From: Rhea pennata
Lineage: Eukaryota; Chordata; Aves; Rheiformes; Rheidae
Length of the DNA: 64,000 bases
Assembly (NCBI RefSeq): GCF_028389875.1
Contig: NC_084702.1
Location: 40,857,053 to 40,921,052, forward strand
Reading direction: 5' to 3'
Positions 40,761 to 52,515 of this stretch are shown in pieces. A model generated the notes under the pieces. It was not told the DNA's origin and did not search any database. It was given only the letters and a program-made list of their open reading frames with translations. Position 1 is the stretch's first letter; the number at the start of each line of letters is the position of its first letter. Made by a program: the position numbers and the translations under genes.

Positions 40761-41001
40761 CTCTGACAGGGAGAGTGGCACTGGCTGATGTGCAGTCGTT
40801 ACAGCATGCACCTGGAAAGGAGCGGGAGAAGAAACATGCATTCTGGTTCTTGCTGTTATATGTATCTTTGTATTCTGGTCATCTGAGCACATACAGAAAA
40901 TGACACAGCTAAACCAAATCCTCTTCCAGAAATGAAAATATTTCCTCTCCAATGAACATCCTTGCTTGCAAGCTTTTTGATTATTTCAGCTGCTTTTCCT
41001 C

Positions 41002-41046
41002 AAAAAAAAAAAAATAGAGAAAGAAAAGAAAAAGAAAAAAAAGAGG
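41002..41046. repeat. A-rich purine tract
   Basis: About 45 bases of A runs interrupted by single G and one T. Confidence 0.85.
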
Positions 41047-41553
41047 AATTTCTCTTTTGGTAGACACACAGATCTCCAAGTATGTTAACAGGTGTGGGTT
41101 ACGTACATCCACCCCCGGGGGACAGGAATCAAATCTTGGGGAAAAGAGTCATATTTCCTATAGATTAATTTGGATTGATAAATTGTTCGCTGTGACCCCT
41201 CTTTCATGGGCAACTTGTGTACCAGAAATGGTACAGGCTACCAGGGTGTGCAATTAATATGAGTTTACTTGCCATCAACATATTCTGACAGTCGTCTTGC
41301 AAGTTACTTGGAGCAGTAGTATGCGTGCAGCTTCAGGTTAGCTTCTGTCTCTGTTAAATGAATTGGTGAGCGGTGGGGGATTTGCTTCCTGACTGACTCT
41401 TTATGAGGTGAATGTCAGCATATCCCTTTCTGGGCTCCTTTATGCAGTTGCCTTGTACCTAAATATATCATCAGCCCATTTTCCCCCTTCTCCATATGCT
41501 TCTGACATGGCTGTCACTATATCCCTTTTGTGACTGGAAAATGTTGGTATTTA

Positions 41554-41570
41554 ATTCTATGATTCTATGG
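41554..41570 (+). mobile_element. CR1 LINE 3'-terminal octamer remnant
   Basis: Two tandem ATTCTATG units (41554-41561 and 41562-41569) followed by G, the terminal repeat of chicken-repeat-1 LINEs, in plus orientation. The upstream 150 bases do not clearly match the CR1 3' UTR, so this is a decayed or very short 5'-truncated copy, or a chance match. Confidence 0.35.
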
Positions 41571-43649
41571 AATAATTGAGATACCTTGCAGAAGCAATGT
41601 GTCCTCTTTCGTCAGGAAAAAGAATATAGGTCAGGCATCAGATAGCTTTCCTTAATCTTCGAGCTGAGTTTTATTATTTGTTCCACAGAGCCATGCTGTG
41701 TAGACTGGGAAAGCTCTGGGTAGCATTTTGACTTGTAGATGACTTTCAGGTTCTCCTCCTTGTTGTTCCCTTCCTGCTCTGAGATGGAGAGAAAAATAAG
41801 CATCTGCAGTGGTCAAAACGCTTGGAACAAAATACTGTCCTTGCTCAGCTTCTGCAACACTCACTAAGACTTAACCAAAAATATTCAAATAACTATCAGA
41901 CAGCTTGAGTGGCAGTGCAAGGTGTGCTGCTCTTTAGCTTCTTGCAGTGCTGACAGAGAGTCAAGGCAGAGGGAACTTCGTAACCTGAACTGGTGGTGAG
42001 CCACCAGTGAGTATCTGACCACTCTACACACAAGTAACTGGCATTTTCTTCACCAGCCTAGAAGCTTGCAAAAGGCCTCTGCGTCTGACAATGTCTTTCT
42101 TAGAGCCACTGAGCAAGGACCAAAGTGGGGAGGGTGAAGACAGCTTGTAGGGGGAGAGAGACTTTACCAATCTGCTTGTCATTTAGAAAAAGCTTAATGT
42201 ATAAATGTCATGGAAACAAGCTGTTCCTTCTGAATAAAACCAATACTGCGCTTCATACTTCTTCCTTCTTAATCTTTTTGATGCAAAGGAAAAAGAAGGC
42301 AAATGTTAAACAGTTAAAAGCAAATATTTTCTATGGTAGGAGTCTAGCTGTCTTTAGTTTAATGTCTAGTCATCTTTGAATGTTATATGCTACAGCTGGA
42401 GATCCTTGAGAGGAAGCTGACTTCCCTGGCAGATGAAGTGGATGTTCATACTGATGAAATCTGGGCCAAGAACAGAAACTCTTGAACTGCCACCAATACC
42501 AGCCCATGTCAGTGTTGCCTGTAGAGGTGGCCCATCTCTTTGTCAAGGCAGAGCTGGGCATGGCCTTCAAAGGACAGTTCAGACCTATCCATTGGCCATT
42601 AATAGACAGGCTCCAGGCTGTGACAGTTGAGGATCAAACTCTGTCTCGGTCCTATTTCTACCTCTGGAATTTGTTGCAGAACTTGTTTGGAAAGCCTGCC
42701 CACAATTTGCCCATGTCTTTTCCACTTCCATTCTGCTGAGAAGAATATCTGCAATTCTGAAAGTGCACTTATTTCATGCTGCTGTATTACAGTAATTGCT
42801 TCAAACCCCAAATAAATATCACTAAATATATTTTAGAGGCTGGAGAAAATGGGGTAGCATGGCAGGAAGTATAACCCTGAATCCTTGTGGCACTGGAAAA
42901 GTAATCTATTTCTCATGTACAATTTTTAAGTTTCTTTTCATGCACTTGATAACTGAAGTAAGTGAAGTATGGCCTAATTTCCTACCACTGCACTTTTGCT
43001 ACCTGAGCAGCTTCCTCTGTGTGTAGGTTGTAACTAAAACAGCTAAAAGAGCAGAAGCCCATCCAGCTACTCCTGTGTTTTATTCCAAAGTTGCTTGGGA
43101 TTCACGGGAAAGATGCTTCTCTGTGGAGTTAGTTTGGGATGTGCTAAGCACCCTGAAGGTGCCAAGAACCTGCTGAGCAGGTGACCTCAATGGGCACGGA
43201 CGTTTCTCGTCCCTTCTGCGGAAGTGAACCCGCAGTGGTGCTGGCTGAGCTGCCGGAATTCGGTGCGCTGCTCAAGGGATCCCAAGCCCAGCGGCACAAA
43301 GTGCTTTAAAAGCCTGTTGAAACCACTGATAATGCAGCAAGTTTGAGTTGCAGTTATTCGTCAGCTGTATTGCAAGCTCTGCCTCAAGGGAAGCTGATGA
43401 AGCTGGGTGGCTTGCTGGCACGTTTCTGCCTGGGGGACGTGCTCCGAGCTCGTGCGCTGGGGAGTGAATCCCTCAGCCTCCTGACTCGCTGCTGTGCAGT
43501 GCAAGTCTGAGCTCCGGTCTGAGCTCCGGCGAGCAAAGATATCAGTAAGTGCTAAGGAGCATCAGCCAGAAATCAATGTCTGTCCTGACACTAGGCCTCA
43601 ACTTCTTTTGCTGTTGTTTGGGGGGTTTTGTTTGTTTGCTTCCCTTGAG

Positions 43650-43855
43650 TCAGAGAACCGCTGCTGACGAGCGGTGGTTGATGTGATCGTAGAAGCGGGT
43701 GGTTGCCTCGAAAAGGTGCTGCAGAGCAGCACAGCGTTGCCTCGTGTGTGCGGGGGAGCAGCAGACGCTGGGTTTTCCTTGCAGCAGCGGCACAGGGCTG
43801 TCAAAACGAGCGTTGTCAAAATGAGTGGGCGGCGGCAGTGGCGGAGCGGGCTGCC
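43650..43855. promoter_or_regulatory. CpG-dense patch, possible small CpG island
   Basis: I count about 17 CpG dinucleotides in roughly 200 bases, far above the surrounding desert, with a GC box GGGCGG at 43827-43832. Open frames on both strands here are a by-product of GC content. It could be the promoter of an unannotated non-coding transcript or simply a GC-rich repeat. Confidence 0.35.
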
Positions 43856-44079
43856 AGGCACTCTTGAAAGACTTCGTAGCTTAAGCCTACGTGTTTGTAA
43901 TTGTAATGGGGTTTTCTCCTGGCCACCACGTGCTGCCTGAGGACGTGTTATACCGTACCCCATCATGTCTTTGCGCAATGCCTCTGTCAGTGACTGGCCT
44001 TTAACGTGGTGCCTTCTGCTAAATGATGTTTATGAAATTCAGGTTTGGGGGATTTGATCATTTCTGTAACGTTACCCTA

Positions 44080-44217
44080 AATATATATGTGTGTGTGTGT
44101 ATACGCACACACATGCACGCATACATAATTATATATATACACACACCTTTCTCTCTCTCTCTATATATATCTCTATACACACACACACACACACACACGC
44201 ATATACACACACACACT
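44080..44217. repeat. Compound TA/TG/CA/CT microsatellite
   Basis: Consecutive runs of TA, TG, CA, TA, CT and CA units over about 140 bases. The encoded Thr/His frame is not a gene. Confidence 0.95.
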
Positions 44218-44653
44218 CCTTTCAAGCAAGTATTTGAAAGTGCAGGATAAATTTAGGGGTGATTCTTAAGACAGATTTCTTGTCTTCCTATGTGCGTGTG
44301 AAGCTCATGTGCCGGCCAGGTTTCTCTCTGTGGACCTTTCTAACTTCTCCTGTTGGAATTTGGGTTTTGGGTCCCTTTGGGATGGCAGAGCACTGCCACG
44401 CTTTGTTTTGGGCAGGCCGGCCTTTGCTGCTCTGCACATCGTGAAGTTTTTCTTAAAGGGCAATTCAGAGTGTCCAGAATGTTCCTGAGGCAGTTTTTAA
44501 CCCTTGTTTTGGTTTTGTTTGCTTTTGTTTATAACTTCATTTCTCCCAGTTTTTCTGGAGGCCAGCTGCCGGGCAAGGCTGGCTTTTCAGATGCTAATTT
44601 ATTATAAGCTCTTTCATGTTTTCTTCTGCTTTCTACTGTGGAGCTTTGGAGGA

Positions 44654-44678
44654 TTTTTTTTTTTGGGGGGGGGGAGGG
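44654..44678. repeat. T11-G10 homopolymer junction
   Basis: Eleven T directly followed by ten G, then AGGG. Confidence 0.9.
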
Positions 44679-46324
44679 AATTGTTTTGTTTGGTGTGATG
44701 AGTGGCCCTCGTATTTCTGTAACTGTTTGACAACTTTTGCTGCATAAGGTGATGGATGCTATTAATCACCAACAGTGCATCCCCATTGCTCCTTGGCAGG
44801 AAACATAATTGCATTGGCTCTTCCTCTGCACTGATACGCACGGCTTTCAAACGCAACGCAAAGCTTCGCTTAAATCTCTTATAAGCTCTGAAGCTTGTAA
44901 CTGGCCAGTTCACTTATCTTCAACACATTCTCTAACTTCTTTATCGTTCCTGGCACCACGTGATTGATGCTCCATCTGGCCTGGAGATGCTTTTCTGCCT
45001 AGAGACTGGTTTTGTTGTAATGTAACAGAACATGCAGCTACTCTTTGGACTCATCTTAGGATATTTGGAAATGCAAGTTTGGAAGACAGTGAGAGGTCAA
45101 AATAAGCATTGTTTTAAAGTAGAACCTCTGACTCAAACTAAAAGCTTGTTTTCTTCATGTATAATTGAAAACAATCTAGATACTCCTAAGGTATTTCGAG
45201 ATGCTAATGGGCTCAAGTGAATCTCAATGCAAGGGAAGTCAACATAAAGCATTTTATGTTTTACATACAGTTTGGTTACTTGCCGTGTTAGACTGCAGCA
45301 GGTTCATGTTTATGGCTTACAGTTTTATTAGCACAGCACCTGTATTGCATCTTTTCTGTTATGTGGAAAGGCTTGCGGTTTTCCACAGGAGAAACTTCTT
45401 CATGTAAAAGCCTGAAAATTGTTGACTTAATGGAACTTGAACTGTATCACTGTGATGTAGAGTAATACAGGGCAACATACTCGTGCTAATTCTGGCAGCT
45501 GATTCCATTTCAGTTTTCTTAGAGCATATCTGTACAGCCTGGCCAGACTGCACTGCACCTGCTCCATCCATATGCTGAACTGCCTGGCTGCAAGCAAATT
45601 CTTGGCTGAAAGTCAAGTGTCTGCAGTAGGCTTGGTGCGGTGCTAAGCCTCCCGTCCTGAGGACAGTTACATAAACGAACAGAACTCGCCTCTCCCGATA
45701 ATCTCGCACATTCGCCCGTTGCTGAGAGATGGGGCTTATTTGCCCACTGCTGTTAACTCACTGTCATGTCTGTGGACCAGCGCTGATGTGCAGCTAACGT
45801 GGAGCTCAGGGAGGCCGGGGGCATTCTGGTGCACGGCGGACTGCAAAGACATTTCCTGAACATCTCTTTCCTTAATCTCCCACGTATAGAATCAGATTCA
45901 TAAGCCCTGACTGACAAATGTACAGTAATTTTATTCTTAAGTACACACGAAGTACAACACACCTAAATGATTGGCTGTAAGTGTGGATAAGCTCCACCTC
46001 AGGACTGCTGTGCTAATACAGCAGTGCTTTTCTTGGGCCACAGCTGGCTCGTATCTAAGCAGCCAGGAGTGTTGGTGGAGGAAGTTTGTGACTGTTTCTA
46101 CCCACACTTGCAGATATACTGCTAGGGACCAGGTTCCTAAAAGTTAGGCATTGCAGTGGTAGCTCTTTCCTCCCTTTTTCTCTTCGTTCGCTGTTCCTCA
46201 CTGCTTAATTATTCTGAGAAGGGTGGACAAAAAAAGGCCAAAGGAGGGGCTTGGGTTTTCTTTTCTTCCTTTTGAAAAAGGAAAAAAATGACGTGCGCAA
46301 CAATTTTTGATAAATGGAGGAACA

Positions 46325-46340
46325 GACTGACTGACTGACT
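46325..46340. repeat. (GACT)4 run
   Basis: Four perfect GACT units. Confidence 0.9.
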
Positions 46341-49300
46341 TACTAGAAAATTTTTCCTCTGAAGATGGAACTCACTCACTGAGATTTGTTTTGTAATCCT
46401 TCACTAGGGGAAGAAGAGCTTTGGGACAATTTCCATCTGGAAAACATGGGTAATAGGTTCTATTCTGGATATTAGCACTCATGTTTAAACTATTTATTCT
46501 TCTTTTATATTTAAATAGTATCCTGTATGTCACTTTGAATGCTCGTGTATGAGCTGATGTAGGAAGAGTCGTTAAAAGAGAACAGCAGCAGCAGAATATG
46601 CCTGTTGCCTCTCTCTGACCTGTGACGATGACAGCGATTCAGAGCCCTCAGCCTAGGGGTTTTAAATCGTGAGGAAAGGCTTGGGCTTCCAGGCGGCGTT
46701 CAGAGCTCCTAAGCTGGATGCTTAACTTCTAGGTTGTGAAGTTTCTTCCATGTCAGAGCCAAGGCTATGGAGTTGCGGGGGGGGGTAAAGAAAATCTGAA
46801 TTGCGCAGCACCTGCAGGCTTACGACAGCTACTGACATGCAGAATTAAGATCTGCAGAGCATTTTGCTGTGAACATGTATTTCAGTCTTTGCAGGATGGG
46901 AATAATAATAACCTACACTATTTTCATCAGTGATGTACTTACTTACTTAGTCTTAAACATGGTGGATATGCCTGTTTGTTTGTTTGTGATTGCCTTTACT
47001 AGCAAGGTGTCTTGGTAAGAGTCACTAAAAATGCAAGTATTAGTAGCAAGACTTCAAAGCAACTGGTAAGTGGAATCAGTATGTGGAATGCAATGAAACA
47101 GAGAAATTCAGCAGCAAACAAAAGTGAATTTTCCAATCCATGAGACTAAATGAACGTATGCATGAGGTTCTTGTAATATAGTAAATATGCCGTGTGCTTC
47201 TTTTGAGAGATTCCTTGTTATTTGTAAACAATCATTCAAAGAAAAAATCTAACTGTAACTACAGAAGCAGTTTTGGAGATCTACCATAATGCTACTTTCT
47301 TCTTTTGGTGAGCTGATACAGTGAACACTGTGAAGGAGCTTATGTTTCAGAAATAAATTTTTAAAAGTTAGTAATGGCATTCGTGGTGCAAGATTCAAGC
47401 AGGGAAAAATGAAAAGGAACTTTATATTAGGAGTAAGAAAGTTAAAGCCATAGTACTTTTGTGCTCTCCTGACTGTAAGTCTCTATCTGTACTTTCTTGA
47501 ACGAGATTCACGTGTACTGCTTTTCTAAGCCAGATGATATTAGAAGGAAAGAATTATCAATGATGTTAAAAATTCAGGTAGAATCTGTAGTGAGCTGTAG
47601 AGTAAATCAAGAAATGGAACCACAGTATTCTATGGTGTTATCATATCATAGGAATGAAAGAGTTTGGCAGACTATTACAAAATCCTGTTGATGTGATTAG
47701 TCCCATTAAATCTAACAGGACTGCTTGCAAGAATTTAGTAGGCTCAGTCCCACTCTGTAACAGAGGTTGGAGAGGTTGAGGTGACAGATCTTTCTGCTCT
47801 TTCACAGCAGGATCAGCCAGCTCAATGCTTGTAGCCAGATCCTGACTCAACCTTAACCCCGAGAGATCAGCAGGATTTTTCAATATGGAAATATAGTTAG
47901 TTATACAGTCGGGGGTGGGGGGGAAGTAATAATAAAAGAGGTCGTACAAATTATATAAACAGAAAGTTGTAAGCAAGATAAGAGCTAGTTCAAGCTGTCA
48001 ACAAACAATGATTTAAGCTCAGAAAGGGTATTTTGCATTCAATGACAGCATATGACTATATATAAAAAAATGTGAGAATGACAAAATGAAAATCTTAAGA
48101 AAAAAATCCTGCTGCCTAACTTCATCCCAATGTTACTAATCAATACTTCTAATCCTGCCACCTGGGCAAAGCAGATGACTTCGTGGCCTTCGAAACTGCA
48201 TTTAGTTGTTCAGGATTTACTGTGACAGGGCTGGTACAGTAGTAGCACAATATAGTATCATCCATCATTTTTGCCTTTGGTAACTAACTAACTCAAAGGA
48301 GAGGAACTTCTGGAAAAACAAAGCAGAATTGTAAATACTGTACATAGTGCTTACCATTTCCAGTCACAAAATACTACAGTGTGTAAAGAAGTAGCACTTC
48401 AGGCATGCAACTGTGCTGCCTATCTTGGGGGGTGGAAAGCACTGTAAAGAATCTTTCTTTCCAAAGGATGGAAAGGTGTTGGAGACTCTCTTGAGCTTTT
48501 TTTTTATAACCAAACCGTGCCTCTGGATATAACTCATATTCATCAATTATAAATTTTGTACTAAAAAAAGACACGTCCTTTTTTTTTTATAAATAGGTCT
48601 AAAGTGTGTGCTGGTTTTGAGATTATGAAAGGTCATGCATTTGGTTTGGGAAATTTTGAGTGTTGAGAATAGTTCTGTTGTGCCTGACTTCCTGTGTTAC
48701 TGTCTTTTCTGGCTGTCACGACTAACCAGAACTTGTGATCCTTCCATAAAGCAACCCTCGTTTCTTTCATCGTGCGTATTAGTTAGTTAGATCAAGACAA
48801 GCTTATTATTCCTAGGAAACAATTAATTACTCCCACCCCTTACTGGCTACATTTAGCAATAGTTGTAACTCTTGTCTGTAAATTAACAGAGGCTAATATA
48901 ATTTGCTATTTATAAAAGAGAAAATATTATGAAATATTTTATAAAGTAATATCCTATTTATAAATACAAATCATAAGTGCAAGTTGTATGTATGTGTGTA
49001 TGTATGCATTTGTGCTTACCTATGATTGCTGCTCTGCAATGGAAATGAAAAGGCAGCTGGAACTGTTTGACAAAAAAGTGTACCATATGCTTTCTATGAA
49101 AAGCAGGAGACTTACTTATTATTTGTGCATGAAAGTACCACAGATGATAGATACCCACTGGTGTAGCTCAGTCTGTGCCAGGTGTGTTTCCACCGTGTTT
49201 GAAAATACTGATAAAAGCGCCTTTCGAAGTTGGCAGTGGAGCAGAGGCCCCGCGGGGACTGCCTGCACGGGATGTGCGCAGAACCTTGTGCTGCTCGCAC

Positions 49301-49931
49301 ACCATCGTGTGTCCTGCACCGCTGCGTCTTCAGTCACTCCAGAAACTTTAACACAAAGATGGGAGTGGAAAAAGGATCAACCTAAGACTTTCAAAGCCCA
49401 AATGGTTTTAATGGAAGGCTACCAACTTAAAAGTGATGCTTCTTTCTGGATATACTTACCTGGTACAACTATGAGACTCCAGAGCTCAATAAATTAATGG
49501 GAATTCAGCCATGCTTTTTTTTGCACACCCAGTTTAAAAAGTCTTTGCCATGGGCACTGCATAAATAATTTAGAACGTGTGCGTGTGTACAAATGCATTA
49601 TTAAACAGAAGTGCTAAACAAAAGCCATAAGATTTTTAAAAACTCATGGCATACTTCATAACTGATTTTCTAGGATAAATTGTATTTTCAACTAATCACT
49701 TCAGTAACTGAAGCAGTTAGTGACCTTTTAAAATGAGTATATATACACAGCACACTGTTAGAGGAACATTGATTTTTTTCCCCCCTCCACTGCAAACAAA
49801 GTTTAAAGAATGAGTTTCTATGCTGTGGGATAATTAAGCTTGAATTTTGTTTCTTAAAGGGCTTTTGATAACAATTTTTTTTAACTGTTAAAGTCCAAGC
49901 AACCAAGCAAGTAAGTGCAGAAATTAACCTT

Positions 49932-49937
49932 TTTATT
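49932..49937 (-). terminator. Distal polyadenylation signal AATAAA of KCNN2
   Basis: AATAAA on the minus strand about 306 bases beyond the stop, followed within 20-40 bases by a GT/T-rich stretch with two GCTTGG repeats, the usual arrangement of a cleavage and polyadenylation site. Confidence 0.45.
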
Positions 49938-50215
49938 ATATTATATACTGTAGTAGTAAAGTTTGTTTGAAGTGCATGAATAAAAAGTTAGTGAAATTAC
50001 AGGAGGAACAATCTAATATAGCAATAATAGGTGCATTCACTGTGCATCTGAGAGGAGGAAGAGGGGGAAAAAAAAAAGAGTTTTCACTCATTTTGGCCTA
50101 AAACATTGTGTTCAGGTTTCCAGGATTCTGACATCAGAACCCAGATAACGCTGATTAGAACCATAGGGCTTTACAATAAAAGCTAAAATATTGACCATAT
50201 GATGGCAAAAAAGTC

Positions 50216-50221
50216 TTTATT
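50216..50221 (-). terminator. Proximal polyadenylation signal AATAAA of KCNN2
   Basis: AATAAA on the minus strand (TTTATT on plus) begins 22 bases after the stop codon and is followed by GACTTTTTTGCC, a T-rich stretch. If used it would give an unusually short 3' UTR of roughly 40-50 bases. Confidence 0.4.
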
Positions 50222-50242
50222 TTGTGGTTAACTTATTCTCTT

Positions 50243-50530
50243 CTAGCTACTCTCTGATGAAGTTGGTGGTGCTGTGGAGGAGGATCTCCTTCTTCTTGAC
50301 AAAGACCGTGATCGCTCAGCACTGTAGGCAACATGCTTATCATAATTTTGTATCTGAGCCTCGAGGAAATCCCTCTGCTGCTGGCTGATTGTCTGGCTAA
50401 TCAGTCCTGGGAGAGCTTGAATGCTACCAATTAAAGTTTCCAGTTTAGTTTCCAGAGTAACAATTCTCTTCTCAAAATCTTCGCTTCTTTCATTTAAGTC
50501 AGAAATCATGTCGTACATGATGTTTTGAGT
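50243..50530 (-). CDS. KCNN2: KCNN2 terminal coding exon: coiled coil and Ser/Arg-rich SK2-specific tail, stop codon
   Basis: This is the last exon, with 95 codons and a TAG stop. The acceptor is TTCTACTTTCAG before ACTCAAAAC. It begins [20 protein letters not shown], continues through a heptad-like region ([20 protein letters not shown]) that is a likely coiled coil for tetramer assembly, then a QQQRDF-containing linker, and ends with an arginine/serine block and [10 protein letters not shown]. This tail separates SK2 from SK3 and SK1, whose C-termini differ. Compared with my recollection of mammalian SK2, there are substitutions in the linker (for example SIQAL where mammals have SIHAL, and HVAYSAE where mammals have HVTYNAE) and a leucine interrupting the serine run ([10 protein letters not shown]). 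An ATG open frame seen slightly upstream (to 50554) is intronic read-through and not a start. Confidence 0.97.
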   Translation of the reverse strand, partial: TQNIMYDMISDLNERSEDFEKRIVTLETKLETLIGSIQALPGLISQTISQQQRDFLEAQIQNYDKHVAYSAERSRSLSRRRRSSSTAPPTSSESS

Positions 50531-52515
50531 CTGAAAGTAGAAGGATGTAAGCAAAGGTTTAGAGAGCTCTTACAAACATTGCAACGTGCAACACAGCTTT
50601 GCAATGGTTCCTAAATGGTTCTGCACCTCACAAAAGAGGATATGAATATTAGAATAAAAGATCTAGTGTTATGAAATAATGTTACTTCTAGATTCTCAAC
50701 AAAACTTACTTTCTATTAGCGCTAAATTTTTTGAATGTAAATGTAACACTGATATTTTCAGTAGCATTTTAAATGTCAAGCTCGTAATGAATTAGATAAA
50801 CCTTTTTAGAAGTTCAGGTGTTTAGAAATGCACCATCATAAGATTTGTGAACAGAATTAATAGTCTAAGTCATGAGTAGACCGAAGTTGCGAAGTGCAGT
50901 GATTGATACACTCTTGACTCTCCTGTTCTTCCTCTCATATTTTAAAAGACTTGACAGTTTTAAGCAGAATAGTTTTGTTTTCTCCTTAAGTAAGTATGTC
51001 GAGCAGGATTTCTTGAACTGGTTGTAACTAAGAGCAGTAGGTGGGACTCTTTTTGAAACGTAGAGCATGAAGTAAAGCCTCAAGCGTACAGTTCTCTGCT
51101 TCTGCCTTCTCCTACCTATCTACCCTCCGCAAAACAGTGTTTCTTAATGGAAAGTATGCAAGTAAAATTTAAACTGTCATAATGATAGGTACAAATGTAA
51201 TCTAAAGTGTATTATTTCATAGAGTCTGTCAGTTTTTATTCTTTCATTTTTGTTTGTTTTTTTTCTTGCAATGATGCACAGAAGTGGTTAAAAGTAATGA
51301 TGGAATTTCTAACCCTTATTGTCTAAGACTTCAGATTAGACTAACTGAAGTTTAAAATAATTGGATGTAATTCAGTAGACACACTGGCTGAAGTTTATAA
51401 CCCATTATATGGGAATGAAAAATTAATTGAATGACTGACTACCTGAAGTGCAAAGAACTGAAGTATCAGATGAGTGTCTATAATCCATTTTCCCTGCCCC
51501 TGTTTCAAGATGCTAGCATAATCCCTGAAAGCAAATTAGTCTACATGAAATAATATCTGAAAAGTCCTTATCAGTTGCCAGAAGCAGCAATGTGAAATGT
51601 ATTTTCAGCATCTGAAGCTAAGGCAGGTGGTTCTCTACAGCAAACAGGGAACAAACACACACTGCCATGTCTAATCTTGGCCTTGATGATACACTTACTT
51701 TATATTGAGATAACTTTTGAGTTGCCTGAAGATATGTGTATGAGGAACCACTAGGAAAAGTATACAAACACTTCTAATGTAACCTCACCAGAAGTCCAAA
51801 CAAAGTAATTGTTACATGTTAGTAGTCTAATGTGAAACCCAAAATGCACTCAGCTGCCTGTGTCTCATTATTTATTGTTTTATATTTATAAAACAACAGG
51901 CAAGTAGTTTGTGCTTGAAAAGCCTCTTATCTCATCTCAAATGGCTTTCAAAAGATTAAGAAAGCCTTATAATATCCAGTCCAGTTACTATTCGTTATAA
52001 AAATCTGGAACAAATAGAAACTCAGTCATTTAAAGACCAAAGTCACTGCTTCACAGAAAAGCTACAGTGGAGACACAGAACCTCTGATTTTCATCTGTGT
52101 GAGCACCTCAAAACTGTGATTTTTCATAGTACAGTTGCTGTAGCTGGAAAGGAGAATCCTTTATGATATGGCTCTACACAAATGCTGCCCCGTCACTGTT
52201 CAGGCTAAGCATTCACCATCATCACTACAGCAGCCCTTGGAATCAGCCCATCAGTTATGAAAATGTTTTTCAAATATCAAAAAAAAAAAAAAAAAAAAAA
52301 GTGCATTCAAACCTTGACCAGTGCTGTAAATGCAGTATTTCATTTAATAAATATTAACTCAGAAAGAATAGATATAGATTTTCTTTTTCTACAGATAATA
52401 AAATTGTTATGCATTATGCAGGCAAATACTGTTAACATTTTCACTTACTTACTTACACGCTCTTCATTTTGAAAGGATGAAAGTTAATGCAAGACAACTG
52501 TAATTGCCTACTAAC
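50531..52515 (-). other. KCNN2: KCNN2 last intron
   Basis: A 1,985-base intron with GTTAGT donor and TTTCAG acceptor. AT-rich, with a 22-A run (T in the transcript) at 52279-52300. No further exon is evident. Confidence 0.85.
52279..52300. repeat. Poly(A) run of 22
   Basis: An uninterrupted 22-A homopolymer on the plus strand in the last KCNN2 intron, a T run in the transcript. It could be a relic retrotransposon tail, but no element body or target-site duplication is visible. Confidence 0.9.

Larger units (their letters stand above)
35601..41553. other. Intergenic, nothing gene-like seen
   Basis: Includes a 10-base stem palindrome (36116-36137), a poly-purine A-rich run (41002-41046), and regulatory-looking stretches at about 39360-39630 and 40565-40760. 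No coding exon recognised. Confidence 0.55.
41571..49909. other. Intergenic flank 3' of KCNN2, nothing gene-like confirmed
   Basis: Contains a GC-rich CpG-dense patch (43650-43855), a compound microsatellite (44080-44217), T/G homopolymers (44654-44674), a GACT run (46325-46340), a short coding-like patch (42387-42485) and an unsupported 169-codon plus-strand frame (48988-49497). None has a recognisable domain. Confidence 0.55.
49910..50242 (-). other. KCNN2: KCNN2 3' untranslated region (end approximate)
   Basis: This is the region immediately after the TAG stop in transcript direction. It contains a proximal AATAAA 22 bases past the stop and a distal AATAAA about 306 bases past it, followed by a GT-rich stretch (TTGCTTGGTTGCTTGG) that suits a cleavage downstream element. 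The left boundary is set from the distal signal and is an inference; a longer UTR cannot be excluded. Confidence 0.55.

Noticed and set aside
42482..42739. Resemblance of an open frame to BPI/LPS-binding-like proteins
   Set aside because: Only a vague hydrophobic pattern; no motif I could defend.
43598..43978. Overlapping open frames on both strands (126 and 88 codons)
   Set aside because: They coincide with the CpG-dense patch, where stop codons are depleted by base composition; no homology recognised.
48988..49497. Longest open frame of the window, 169 codons on plus, just past the KCNN2 3' end
   Set aside because: No recognisable domain, irregular composition with many Cys/Trp/Met, and the left end runs through a TATG-type simple repeat. 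A frame of this length can occur by chance in 64 kb.
1..49909. Neighbouring gene such as TRIM36, expected beyond KCNN2 in vertebrate gene order
   Set aside because: No RING, B-box, FN3 or SPRY coding exon seen; the neighbour must lie further away.
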